Source of the DNA: Oscillospiraceae bacterium
Lineage (GTDB): Bacteria > Bacillota > Clostridia > Oscillospirales > Ruminococcaceae
DNA length: 8,247 nt
Direction of reading: 5' to 3'
Assembly: GCA_031285645.1 (NCBI GenBank)
Contig: JAITVU010000238.1
Coordinates: forward strand, 1 to 8,247
Each line of letters opens with the position of its first letter. Position 1 is the first letter of the stretch. This document shows positions 1-6,652 of the stretch, in pieces. Both the position numbers and the translations under genes were made by a program. The notes below the pieces were generated by a model. The model worked only from the letters and a program-made list of their open reading frames with translations, was not told the DNA's origin and made no database searches.

Positions 1-783
1 CTGGGAAGCGACCAATGTATCGTCCGCCCGGGACTCGATGACAATGGACCGCAACACCAGCTGCAGGGGGACCATGTTGTTTTTCCGCAGGAAGATCATG
101 GCGTTAAACCACTCATTCCACCTGTCCACACTGTAGAAAAGAAGGATGGTGGCGATAATCGGCATGGAGAGCGGCAGCACGATCTGGAACAGGATACGCC
201 ATTCCCCCGCGCCGTCGAGCTTGGCGGATTCCATCAGGGAATCCGGCAGGTTGGTGAAGTAATTGCGCATGATGATCAGGTAAAACGTGTTGACGCCCGA
301 TGCGAGGACGACGGACCAGATCGTATTGGTGAGCTTGAGCTCCATCATCAGCAGGTACATGGGCACAATGCCGCCGTGAAAAAGCATGGTGAAGAGAATC
401 GCGTAGAGGAAAAACTTCTTGAATGGGAAAGACGGGCGGCTGAGCCCGTAGGCGACGCTTGTGGTCAGGAACATGTTCATGGGAACCGCCAGGAGCAGAA
501 TGGTCAGCGTGGTCCTGTAGCCGACCCAGATACGCCCGTCCTGGAAAAGCATCTTGTAATTCTCTATGGTCGGGTTCAGCGGGAACAGAAGGAGCGGGGA
601 CTCCAGATATTCCTTCTGGGTGGAAAAGGACGCGGCGATGACGCTGATGAACGGCAGGACAATTACAAGCGCCCACAAAACCAGAATGATCAGGATGACG
701 AGATCCATTGTTTCAAACCGGGTGCGGGAACGGCCCTTATCGGCGTCCCTGGCTCTTTTGCCCGATATTGCGGTGTTGCTCAT
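1..783 (-). CDS. LplC/YtcP-type carbohydrate ABC transporter permease, 3' end cut by window
   Basis: This is the second inner-membrane permease of a CUT1-type sugar/oligosaccharide importer. It starts at ATG 783-781, overlapping the stop of the upstream permease by four bases (ATGA), so the two are translationally coupled. A purine-rich RBS (GGAGGGGAGGG) lies 9 bases upstream, inside the previous gene. 261 codons are visible; family members are usually close to 300 aa, so roughly the last 30-40 residues lie outside the window. A basic cytoplasmic N-terminus (residues 9-24) is followed by a first membrane segment near 28-50. The cytoplasmic EAA loop that docks the ATPase is clear at about 185-210 (ESAKLDGAGEW, then a LP pair). 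Family assignment is confident. The transported sugar cannot be read from the sequence, and no ATPase gene is present here. Confidence 0.93.
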   Translation of the reverse strand, partial: MSNTAISGKRARDADKGRSRTRFETMDLVILIILVLWALVIVLPFISVIAASFSTQKEYLESPLLLFPLNPTIENYKMLFQDGRIWVGYRTTLTILLLAVPMNMFLTTSVAYGLSRPSFPFKKFFLYAILFTMLFHGGIVPMYLLMMELKLTNTIWSVVLASGVNTFYLIIMRNYFTNLPDSLMESAKLDGAGEWRILFQIVLPLSMPIIATILLFYSVDRWNEWFNAMIFLRKNNMVPLQLVLRSIVIESRADDTLVASQ

Positions 784-1721
784 CCGAAAAGGCCCTCCCC
801 TCCAAACAGCTTGGAAACGCGGTCGGCCGCCAGCAGGAAGGTGAAGTTAATAACGGACTTGAAAAGGCTGACGGCGCTTGAAAACGAAAAGTCCGAGGCG
901 GACTTGAAAGTGACGCGGTATATGTACATATCCAGCGTCTCGGCGACTTTTGAGGTGGCCGGGTTGCTGATATTGAAAATCTGGTCGAAGCCGGCGTTCA
1001 TGATATTGCCGACCGCGAGGATAAACATAACGGTGATTGTGTTCTGTATGCCGGGGAACGTAATGTAGCGGATACGCTGAAAACGGGACGCACCATCGAT
1101 TTCGGCCGCTTCATACTGCTCCTGGTCGATGCCCGATATGGCCGCCATATAGATAATGGCGCTCCATCCGGCGGATTTCCAGATTTCCGTGATATAGATC
1201 AGGGGCTGGAAATAGGCGGGCGTGCCGAGGAAACTGATCGGCGTGCCGCCCACAAGGCGGACGAATGAGTTGACAAGGCCCGTCTGGCCGAGAACGTTGG
1301 TCAGAATACTGGCCACGATAATCCACGAGAGAAAGTGGGGGAACGTGTATACAGACTGAAGGACTTTTTTAAAGCGCCCCACGCGCAGCTCGTTGATCAT
1401 CAGCGCGAGAATAATGGGAAACGGGAACTGGAAAACGAGCCGGCCCACGTTGATTTGCAGCGTGCGGATCACGGAATTGAGAAAGGCCGGGTCCTTAAAC
1501 ACATACACATAGTTCTCCAGTCCCGTCCAGGGACTGCCGAAGATACCGAGGCTGGCTTTGTACGTCTTGAACGCGAGCGTCAGCCCGTACATGGGAATAT
1601 ACGCGAAGACGATATACCAGATCAGGCCGAAGACAAGAAGAAAATAAATTTCTTTGTTTCGCCTGATCCGTGTAAACAACGAAGCGCTGTTTTCCTTGGA
1701 TACAGCTGATTTTGTTGACAT
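780..1721 (-). CDS. LplB-type carbohydrate ABC transporter permease
   Basis: This is the first inner-membrane permease (313 aa) of the CUT1-type importer, partner of the downstream LplC-like subunit. The N-terminal segment RNKEIYFLLVFGLIWYIVFA (residues 21-40), with membrane segment 1 at about 26-48, is typical of the LplB/YteP group. The ATPase-docking EAA loop is at about 204-224 (EAAEIDGASRFQRIRYITFP). The open frame extends upstream to an ATG at 1766. I chose ATG 1721 because AAAGGAATGG at 1739-1730 gives it a usable RBS and the protein then starts as family members do; ATG 1733 has no room for an RBS. The stop TGA (782-780) overlaps the next start. It lies 294 bases downstream of the binding-protein gene, and that gap is heavily structured, which suggests differential expression of lipoprotein and permeases. 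Confidence 0.93.
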   Translation of the reverse strand: MSTKSAVSKENSASLFTRIRRNKEIYFLLVFGLIWYIVFAYIPMYGLTLAFKTYKASLGIFGSPWTGLENYVYVFKDPAFLNSVIRTLQINVGRLVFQFPFPIILALMINELRVGRFKKVLQSVYTFPHFLSWIIVASILTNVLGQTGLVNSFVRLVGGTPISFLGTPAYFQPLIYITEIWKSAGWSAIIYMAAISGIDQEQYEAAEIDGASRFQRIRYITFPGIQNTITVMFILAVGNIMNAGFDQIFNISNPATSKVAETLDMYIYRVTFKSASDFSFSSAVSLFKSVINFTFLLAADRVSKLFGGEGLFG

Positions 1722-1729
1722 AAAAAAGT

Positions 1730-1788
1730 CCATTCCTTTCGCAAAGCTCAGGCACAAAAAGGCCATGAAAAGGAATGGTCTTTTTGTG
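1730..1788 (-). promoter_or_regulatory. Two competing hairpins over the permease RBS
   Basis: Two foldings of the minus-strand transcript exclude each other. Hairpin 1 pairs 1788-1776 with 1765-1753 (12 of 13 positions) and its descending arm ends in CTTTTTGTG, so it resembles a terminator. In the alternative, CCATTCCTTT (1778-1769), largely in the loop of hairpin 1, pairs perfectly over 10 bases with AAAGGAATGG (1739-1730), the Shine-Dalgarno region of the permease starting at 1721. The pairing potential is seen directly; a switching role is inference. Confidence 0.45.
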
Positions 1789-1858
1789 TATCAATTTCGG
1801 TTGCCGCCCGCAGGCGGCGAGAAATTGGCGCATATATTGAATTAGCGTGATTTTTCAC
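1748..1858 (-). CDS. Candidate 36-aa leader peptide ORF upstream of the permease
   Basis: A GTG-initiated ORF of 36 codons plus TGA lies in the gap between the binding-protein and first permease genes. Its start (1858-1856) is preceded by a near-perfect Shine-Dalgarno, GGAAAGGAGG (1874-1865), six bases upstream, the strongest RBS in the window. The predicted peptide begins MKNHANSIYAPISRRLRAAT and ends in SWPFCA. It is basic in the middle, has no membrane segment, and resembles no family I recognise. The stop lies 26 bases before the permease ATG. Its 3' half overlaps the hairpins that could hide the permease RBS, so its translation could open or couple that site, as in leader-peptide attenuation. 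No run of a single amino acid points to an effector. It may be fortuitous: the start codon is GTG and lies inside a small hairpin. Confidence 0.4.
   Translation of the reverse strand: MKNHANSIYAPISRRLRAATEIDTQKDHSFSWPFCA
1792..1827. repeat. Two-part stem-loop in the binding protein-permease gap
   Basis: An outer stem CAATTTC/GAAATTG (1792-1798 with 1821-1827) encloses an inner GC-rich stem GCCGCC/GGCGGC (1803-1808 with 1813-1818) with loop CGCA. No T-run follows on either strand, so this is not a clean terminator. Such stem-loops after a binding-protein gene can stabilise its mRNA or damp expression of downstream permeases; that role is inferred. Confidence 0.5.
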
Positions 1859-1862
1859 GCTA
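1843..1862. repeat. Small perfect hairpin over the leader-ORF start
   Basis: TAGCGTGA (1843-1850) and TCACGCTA (1855-1862) form a perfect 8-bp stem with a 4-base loop. On the minus-strand RNA it contains the GTG start of the candidate 36-aa ORF, with that ORF's Shine-Dalgarno just outside, so it could lower initiation there. Confidence 0.5.
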
Positions 1863-1904
1863 CGCCTCCTTTCCGAAGTTGCCGGACATGAAAGGGAATA
1901 TATA

Positions 1905-1945
1905 GTAAATGAACTTGAAAAACAACAGTTTTCAAGTTCATTTAC
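1905..1945. repeat. Perfect 17-bp inverted repeat downstream of the binding-protein gene
   Basis: GTAAATGAACTTGAAAA (1905-1921) and its exact reverse complement (1929-1945) surround a 7-base loop. It lies 71 bases after the lipoprotein stop codon in the minus direction. Only a short T-run sits in the arm and none follows it, so it is a poor terminator; it may act as a 3' mRNA stabiliser or be a dispersed palindromic repeat. Its left arm with flank (1901-1921) matches 17 of 21 positions of 3795-3815, the edge of the cloverleaf in the lipoprotein leader. Confidence 0.7.
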
Positions 1946-2015
1946 CAGTTGGGAATCACCTTTTCCACTTGTCGTTTTAACTGAGTATTAAATTCCGGGA
2001 TGGAACTGTTTCATA

Positions 2016-3719
2016 TTACAGCGCGTTGAGTTCGTCGAGAACCGGCTGTACAAGGCCCATCTGGGAGTCGATCCAGGCATTCCAGCTCGCCTCGACATCG
2101 TCGGCGCTCTTGGCGTTGACAACAATGTTCGCAAACTCAGTCGCGTAATCAAACGAGACCTTGCGGCGCGCCGGGGAGTCGTACGTCCACACGGTCCAGT
2201 CGGTTTTCGGGAAGGTTTCCGGCGAACCGTTTTTCACGCGGTCGGCATAGAGATCCCTTGAACGCGTGCGGTATTTTTCAATGACATTGGGGTTTTCAAA
2301 GCTGAAATCGTCCCACAGTTTCAGGCAGCCAAGCAGATAGCCCATGCTGGGGTATTTGCCGTTCGCGCCTTCGAGAGGCATGCCCTCGGGAAGCAGGCAA
2401 ACCATGTTGCCGTTCGCGTCATATTCCCAGTCCTCGCCTTCAAAAGCAGCGACCTGCAGCCTGTAGCCTTCTTCCGTGCAGCCGTAATCCAGCATATCCA
2501 TGAAGCGCTCAAACACTTCGTCGTCAATATCGGGGCTGAAGATTAAAGTGCCCCAGTAGTTGATCAGGTCGACCTGGTGATATTTGCCGTCCTCACCCAG
2601 GATGTTGGCCAGGTGTACACAGTCGTCCGGATCGAGTCCGGTATTTTTGAATCTGGTTTCCTGGTTAATCTGCATGCCGGTGCTTGTGGAGCCCTGATAA
2701 ACAGCGCCCGCGACGCCGGAAACATAGAACTGGTCGCGGTCGTCATCACCCTTGAGCGTGAAGAACTCCTGATTGAGCGCACCGGAGGCATAGGCGTCAT
2801 AATAGAGCTTGAGCCCCTCGAGCGTGTCGGGATGGGCGGCGCCCCATTTGTACTGGCCGTCGGTGTCTTTATAGAATGTGTTGTAGTTTTGGCTGTTGTG
2901 ATAAACAAACATGTTGATCGTATAGCCGGGGCGGGATGTGATGGGCAGCAGATTGGCGCCGATCCCGCCGGGATCCTTTTCCTTGACGCGCTTGCCGAAT
3001 TCAATGATTTCGCTGATTTTATAGGCGTCCTTCACTTCCATGTCGACGGCTTCAAGCCAGTCTTTGCGGATGCTCAGGCACATATGGTTCGGCAGGGGGT
3101 CGCCGGGAAGGTTCTCGTCAAAGCGGGCCCTGGGCAGGAAATAGACGCCGTCGTACGCTCTCTCCATCTCGGGGCCGAGGGATGTTTTGTCGACGACGCT
3201 CGCGGCGTTGGGCCAGCGTGTGCGCCAGTCGTCAGGCATTTTTTTGATCAATTCCTGCTCGACCCAGGAAGCGGCGTCGGCGTGGGATTTGGTCGTGTAG
3301 TTAAAAATGCAGACATCGGGCATATCGCGGGAGTTGATCCAGATGCGCAGCATTTCGTCCCAGTTGTCGCCTGTCAGGCCGATCATTTCGATATCCCAGT
3401 TGTAGCGGTCCGACCACCACTTGGCGTAGGGATCGCCGGCCGTATAGTCGTAACCCTCAATCGGGGCGTTAACAGCCATGCTGAATTTAAGCCTTTTGTC
3501 TGACACGGGCACGACCGTCGCCGGATTGGGGCTGCCGGTATCGGATGCGGCGCCGGACTGGCCGTCCGTGCCGGCCGACGATGCGGACGAAGACGGCGCG
3601 GTGCCTGACGGCGCGGCTGCAGAACTGTCTGGTGTCGTCCCATTGCCGCCGCAAGCAGCCAGGCTGACGATCATTACCAGCGCCAGCAGCAAATAAGACC
3701 ATTGTTTCGCTGTTCTCAT
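2016..3719 (-). CDS. LplA/YtcQ-type extracellular solute-binding lipoprotein
   Basis: This is the substrate-capturing lipoprotein (567 aa) of the CUT1-type sugar/oligosaccharide importer, anchored on the outer face of the membrane. The signal peptide has a hydrophobic core at about 9-22 and a lipobox ending LAAC, with the modified cysteine at residue 23. A Ser/Ala/Gly/Thr-rich linker (about 24-70) lifts the mature domain off the membrane, and the binding domain fills the rest. Length and features such as the early WWSDRYNWDIE segment fit the large LplA/YtcQ group. The start is supported by AAGGAG seven bases upstream. It is the first gene of the operon, with both permeases downstream. Expression is probably shaped by the long structured leader before it and the stem-loops after it. 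The ligand is unknown; this group is mostly linked to complex plant or host oligosaccharides, and I see no residue pattern that narrows it. Confidence 0.94.
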   Translation of the reverse strand: MRTAKQWSYLLLALVMIVSLAACGGNGTTPDSSAAAPSGTAPSSSASSAGTDGQSGAASDTGSPNPATVVPVSDKRLKFSMAVNAPIEGYDYTAGDPYAKWWSDRYNWDIEMIGLTGDNWDEMLRIWINSRDMPDVCIFNYTTKSHADAASWVEQELIKKMPDDWRTRWPNAASVVDKTSLGPEMERAYDGVYFLPRARFDENLPGDPLPNHMCLSIRKDWLEAVDMEVKDAYKISEIIEFGKRVKEKDPGGIGANLLPITSRPGYTINMFVYHNSQNYNTFYKDTDGQYKWGAAHPDTLEGLKLYYDAYASGALNQEFFTLKGDDDRDQFYVSGVAGAVYQGSTSTGMQINQETRFKNTGLDPDDCVHLANILGEDGKYHQVDLINYWGTLIFSPDIDDEVFERFMDMLDYGCTEEGYRLQVAAFEGEDWEYDANGNMVCLLPEGMPLEGANGKYPSMGYLLGCLKLWDDFSFENPNVIEKYRTRSRDLYADRVKNGSPETFPKTDWTVWTYDSPARRKVSFDYATEFANIVVNAKSADDVEASWNAWIDSQMGLVQPVLDELNAL

Positions 3720-3743
3720 TATTGCTCTCCTTTTTCATTCTCA

Positions 3744-3768
3744 CAAAAAGCGGACGATCCGCTTTTTG
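3744..3768 (-). terminator. Terminator-like hairpin in the binding-protein leader (possible attenuator)
   Basis: CAAAAAGCGGA and TCCGCTTTTTG form a perfect 11-bp stem with a 3-base loop. On the minus-strand transcript the GC-rich part is followed by five U residues, the shape of a short intrinsic terminator. It ends 24 bases before the lipoprotein ATG, just ahead of the RBS, and lies downstream of a likely promoter, so it would act as an attenuator instead of ending another gene. A smaller perfect hairpin (GGCATG/CATGCC, 3770-3785) abuts it. Confidence 0.5.
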
Positions 3769-3792
3769 CGGCATGCCAACATGCCAGCGGTA

Positions 3793-3883
3793 TGTATAGT
3801 GGACGAACTTCAAAACCGTTTCGATTTTGAAGCGTCAGGCAGTCGCCAGACGGCACGCCGGAGGCGTGCGCGTTCACTATGTA
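3793..3883. repeat. Cloverleaf-like four-way palindrome in the binding-protein leader
   Basis: An outer stem (3797-3805 TAGTGGACG with 3871-3879 CGTTCACTA, extendable to 3793/3883 with wobbles) closes three hairpins that sit back to back: A, 3808-3832 (CTTCAAAA/TTTTGAAG plus an inner CG/CG); B, 3833-3852 (CGTC/GACG and GGC/GCC with an A/A mismatch); and C, 3853-3869 (GCACGCC/GGCGTGC, loop GGA). The outer stem has G-T at 3802/3874, which becomes A-C in the minus-strand RNA, so eight of nine core pairs remain there. It could be a cis-acting RNA of the transporter transcript or a mobile palindromic repeat; the related palindrome at 1905-1945 favours the second reading. Confidence 0.55.
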
Positions 3884-3952
3884 CGGTATGCACGGTGCGA
3901 AGGCCGCTAAGAGGTCCCATTCGCTGAGTATAAAACACCGCGGCACATATAA

Positions 3953-3981
3953 TGTATAACAAAAAACAAGGCCGCTGCCTA
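3953..3981 (-). promoter_or_regulatory. Possible promoter of the transporter operon
   Basis: Read on the minus strand, TAGGCA (3981-3976; 4 of 6 to the -35 consensus) is 17 bases from TATACA (3958-3953; 4 of 6), which carries an extended -10 TG. Transcription would begin near 3946 and give a leader of about 225 bases containing all the hairpins described above. Prediction by eye only. Confidence 0.35.
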
Positions 3982-4039
3982 CTGTGCTTTTTTCTGATTT
4001 ATGTAATTCTGCAATATTGGACTTGGTAATGTTGATATC

Positions 4040-4069
4040 TTGAGTAATTAACGATATTCACAGTAAAAT
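4040..4069 (+). promoter_or_regulatory. Possible promoter of the regulator gene
   Basis: TTGAGT (4040-4045) and TAAAAT (4064-4069) are 18 bases apart in an AT-rich stretch, placing a start site near 4076, about 180 bases before the chosen ATG. The divergent gap between this gene and the transporter leader (about 3960-4256) is where regulator binding sites would be expected; I see no convincing operator repeat there. Confidence 0.3.
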
Positions 4070-4256
4070 ATAACCTTGATTTAAGTCAATCTGCCACCCA
4101 AATATATGCAAAATACACATATTAACGGTCGCCTGTTGTAAAATTATGAAAGATAAGTGAATGGGACGCTATACATTAAAAGGATACAGTGATATAATCA
4201 AAATACTGGTAAATGTGTACAAAGTATGCGCCGGCGCGTATCTTTGGGGGGTAAAT

Positions 4257-6335
4257 ATGGGAATAACGTGTAGAAACGGCTCCAAAAAAGGATATTTCAG
4301 GACAATCATACTGTTGATTACAGCGACGGTTATTACGTTTATCCTGTTAACGTCGATTACCGTATATAAATTTACAAAACAGACCATCATGCAAAACAAA
4401 TATCAGACAGATACGCAGATCCTTTCACAGATCAAGCATGTGATAGAGAAGCACAATCAGTCAATACGCAAAATCTGCATGGAGCTTTATTACAATGACG
4501 ACGCCATTGCGCTTATGAACAGCGAGCCTTCGTCCATCAGCGCCGCCGAGATTAAAAACAAGCTGCATAAAATCAACGCAACGACTTTGACGCTTCATCC
4601 GTTTATACACTCAATCTATTTTTACAATGGCAATGCGAGGCAGTACTATTCGACGCATACAAAAACCGACTATGTCGTTAAAGACGTCTTTTTGGCCAAA
4701 ATGCTCAACCGCCAGTCATCCGTCCCCTTGCTTCAGCCGACGCTGCGCAAAATCAATGTCTTAAACGGAACAGGCTATGCGACCGAGTATGTCTTTACAT
4801 ATGTTATGTGCAACATGATTACCGGATTTAATAAAAACGATCCCGCGCTTATTGTCAATATCCGCCTGGATTCTTTTTTAGATGAGATCAGGTCGGTGGC
4901 TATGAGCAATCAGCAGCAGGGCGATTTCTTTGCGTTGATAACGGAGGACGGCGTGTGGTTTCCCGACCAGGCGTATACGGATGAAAACTCCTTTGTGGAA
5001 AACCTGACGAACATGTTTCTGTCCAAAATTATGGTTATATTTCATCAGGGGTCCAAGCTTGGCATTGTGACAGAGCGCATTGATGACGCCGAGTACCTCA
5101 TCTCCTTTACAAAAGTCGGCGGGACGAACCTGACAATCGTCAAATCGCAGCCCTATGACATTGTTTTCAGTCATATGACCGACACGTTCTATCACATTGT
5201 GATCATAACAATAACCGCCATTTTCATCGCGATCATGGCGTCGGTTCTTTTGTCATGGCGCATTTACAGGCCGATCGGGAAGCTGATGAAAATTGTGGAT
5301 GAAAATCTGGAACGGCCGCGGGGATTGTCCGATAAGAACGAAATGGATTTTTTAAGCAACGCTTATGTCCATACGATCCGGGAACTGCATGATATCCAGG
5401 AAAAGCGTTTCGCGGACGCCGATATACACAGGAAAAACTTTTGGATACAGCTTTTTAAAGGCACGCTGGACGCTGCGGATGTCCGCCGCGCGTCGTCGGA
5501 TCATCTGATATCCGTTGATCTCTTTTCCCCGTTTTACTTCTGGGTCGTCAAGATCGACAATTATACGAAAATTCGTGAATTGGGCAGCCGGGACTACAAT
5601 CTTTACAAGTATGCCATAGCAAATATATTCAGCGAGATTATATCAAACAGGTTCGCCTGTGAGCTCTTTGAACTGGAAAACGACAGGTTCGGTGTTCTTG
5701 TCGCCCCTGCGCGGGACTGCGGCGCGCGCGTCTACGATTCATTTCAGGAACTGTCGAGGGAAGGGCAGCACGCGGTTCTCAGGCACCTTGACATCTATGT
5801 ATCCGTTTCTTTCTCCCGTTTGATTTCCGATTTTTCAGGGGTGGCCGCTGAATACAGTTGTGTCAGCCAAAATATGCAGTATCGTATTATTTACGGCAAG
5901 ATGTGCGTGATAAGGCCGGATATGGTTGAGGAAAACAACAAGATGCGCAGCTATGAGTACCCGTTCGCGCTGGAAGAGGCGTTGCTGCACGAAATTAAGC
6001 AAGGGAATCTGGCCGAGGCGGAGGCGCGCCTTGATCTTGTGATGATTGAAATTGAAAAAATGGATTACAGCAGCATCGTTATTTCCGTATTGCGCCTGTA
6101 TAACACTGTTTGCGATGTGCTGGCGCGCATGTATGAGAATAATTTTGTTCCCCCTTCCGAAAGCCTGGGGGACATCAGCGTCAATTACCTGGAACAGCAT
6201 ACAACCGCCGAGGTTCGAACCACGATCTGGCAGGAAATGCAGAATGCCGTTAAAGCGATTAAAGATACCTCCATTAACGGCAGACGTAATATCCTTGTCA
6301 ATACGGTGTCGTCTTTGATCCTGAGCAATTACTAG
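4257..6335 (+). CDS. Membrane AraC-family sensor-regulator, sensor part (ends at in-frame TAG)
   Basis: This is the N-terminal 692 residues of a transmembrane one-component regulator of the type often found next to LplABC transporters. Order: membrane segment 1 (about 16-38), an extracytoplasmic sensor domain (about 40-310, probably Cache-like), membrane segment 2 (about 312-335), a HAMP-like stretch (about 338-372, RPIGKLMKIVDENL), then a cytoplasmic region with a degenerate GGDEF-like fold (about 420-540, FWVVKIDNY ... ENDRFGVLVAP) and a helical linker. The frame opens at ATG 4161, but ATG 4257 has a G-rich RBS (GGGGGG, 4246-4251) and puts the basic N-terminus directly before the first membrane helix. 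The AraC DNA-binding domain is absent from this product because of TAG at 6333-6335; it continues in the same frame after the stop. As written, the protein could sense but not bind DNA. Domain calls are from pattern recognition; the ligand is unknown. Confidence 0.85.
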   Translation: MGITCRNGSKKGYFRTIILLITATVITFILLTSITVYKFTKQTIMQNKYQTDTQILSQIKHVIEKHNQSIRKICMELYYNDDAIALMNSEPSSISAAEIKNKLHKINATTLTLHPFIHSIYFYNGNARQYYSTHTKTDYVVKDVFLAKMLNRQSSVPLLQPTLRKINVLNGTGYATEYVFTYVMCNMITGFNKNDPALIVNIRLDSFLDEIRSVAMSNQQQGDFFALITEDGVWFPDQAYTDENSFVENLTNMFLSKIMVIFHQGSKLGIVTERIDDAEYLISFTKVGGTNLTIVKSQPYDIVFSHMTDTFYHIVIITITAIFIAIMASVLLSWRIYRPIGKLMKIVDENLERPRGLSDKNEMDFLSNAYVHTIRELHDIQEKRFADADIHRKNFWIQLFKGTLDAADVRRASSDHLISVDLFSPFYFWVVKIDNYTKIRELGSRDYNLYKYAIANIFSEIISNRFACELFELENDRFGVLVAPARDCGARVYDSFQELSREGQHAVLRHLDIYVSVSFSRLISDFSGVAAEYSCVSQNMQYRIIYGKMCVIRPDMVEENNKMRSYEYPFALEEALLHEIKQGNLAEAEARLDLVMIEIEKMDYSSIVISVLRLYNTVCDVLARMYENNFVPPSESLGDISVNYLEQHTTAEVRTTIWQEMQNAVKAIKDTSINGRRNILVNTVSSLILSNY

Positions 6336-6350
6336 GACCCGGCTTTTTGC

Positions 6351-6635
6351 ATGACATCGCTGGCTGAGATGCTCGACAAAGCGCCTAATTATATCAGCAG
6401 CATTTATAAGGAGGGCACGGGGAAATCCATTGCGCAAAGTATACTTGACACGCGTTTGGATAAGGCCAGAGAGTTGTTGCTGACGACGGACAACACAATC
6501 AGCAGGATTATTGAAATGACAGGGTTTATGAACGAGAGCAATTTTTATAAGAATTTTAAGAAGCAATATGGAACAACGCCGAACAACCTGAAACTCAAAA
6601 ACAAGGTTATTGAGGTTAATCTGTTCGAAGCTTAG
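6351..6635 (+). CDS. AraC-type DNA-binding domain, C-terminal part of the interrupted regulator
   Basis: 94 residues form an almost complete AraC/XylS double helix-turn-helix: first HTH at about 3-24 (SLAEMLDKAPNYISSIYKEG) and second at about 49-80 (TISRIIEMTGFMNESNFYKN, then FKKQYGTTP). The frame is the same as that of the preceding sensor part, and the bases between the TAG and this ATG encode DPAFC, which fits the conserved linker (NY-x-DPxxxL) of full-length family members. The usual YR after the TTP motif is replaced by NNL. The only candidate RBS is AGGA (6334-6337), 13 bases from the ATG and so weak. The natural product is therefore probably the fused protein of about 792 codons (4257-6635). 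A stand-alone HTH protein from re-initiation is possible but less likely. Confidence 0.75.
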   Translation: MTSLAEMLDKAPNYISSIYKEGTGKSIAQSILDTRLDKARELLLTTDNTISRIIEMTGFMNESNFYKNFKKQYGTTPNNLKLKNKVIEVNLFEA

Positions 6636-6652
6636 AATCTGTATTCATATGA

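Noticed and set aside
1722..1766. Upstream starts (1766 or 1733) for the first permease
   Set aside because: No properly spaced RBS for either; the 1766 start would also lie within the terminator-like hairpin and overlap the candidate leader ORF.
2577..3503. A 308-codon open frame on the plus strand opposite the lipoprotein gene
   Set aside because: It is an antisense shadow of a GC-rich gene: the opposite strand encodes a complete lipoprotein with signal peptide and family features, and the shadow has no recognisable domain or RBS.
3810..3920. A second 36-codon minus-strand ORF (ATG 3920-3918) within the lipoprotein leader, a possible leader peptide
   Set aside because: No Shine-Dalgarno precedes its ATG and it runs straight through the cloverleaf palindrome; the matching length with the 1748-1858 ORF looks coincidental.
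4161..4256. Upstream ATG at 4161 as the start of the regulator (32 extra residues)
   Set aside because: It has no good RBS, and the extra segment does not resemble family N-termini; ATG 4257 has a G-rich RBS and a basic stretch followed directly by the membrane helix.
5835..6566. A 243-codon minus-strand open frame opposite the regulator
   Set aside because: It runs antisense across both halves of the regulator, has no domain I recognise, and the plus strand carries clear GGDEF-like and AraC HTH patterns.
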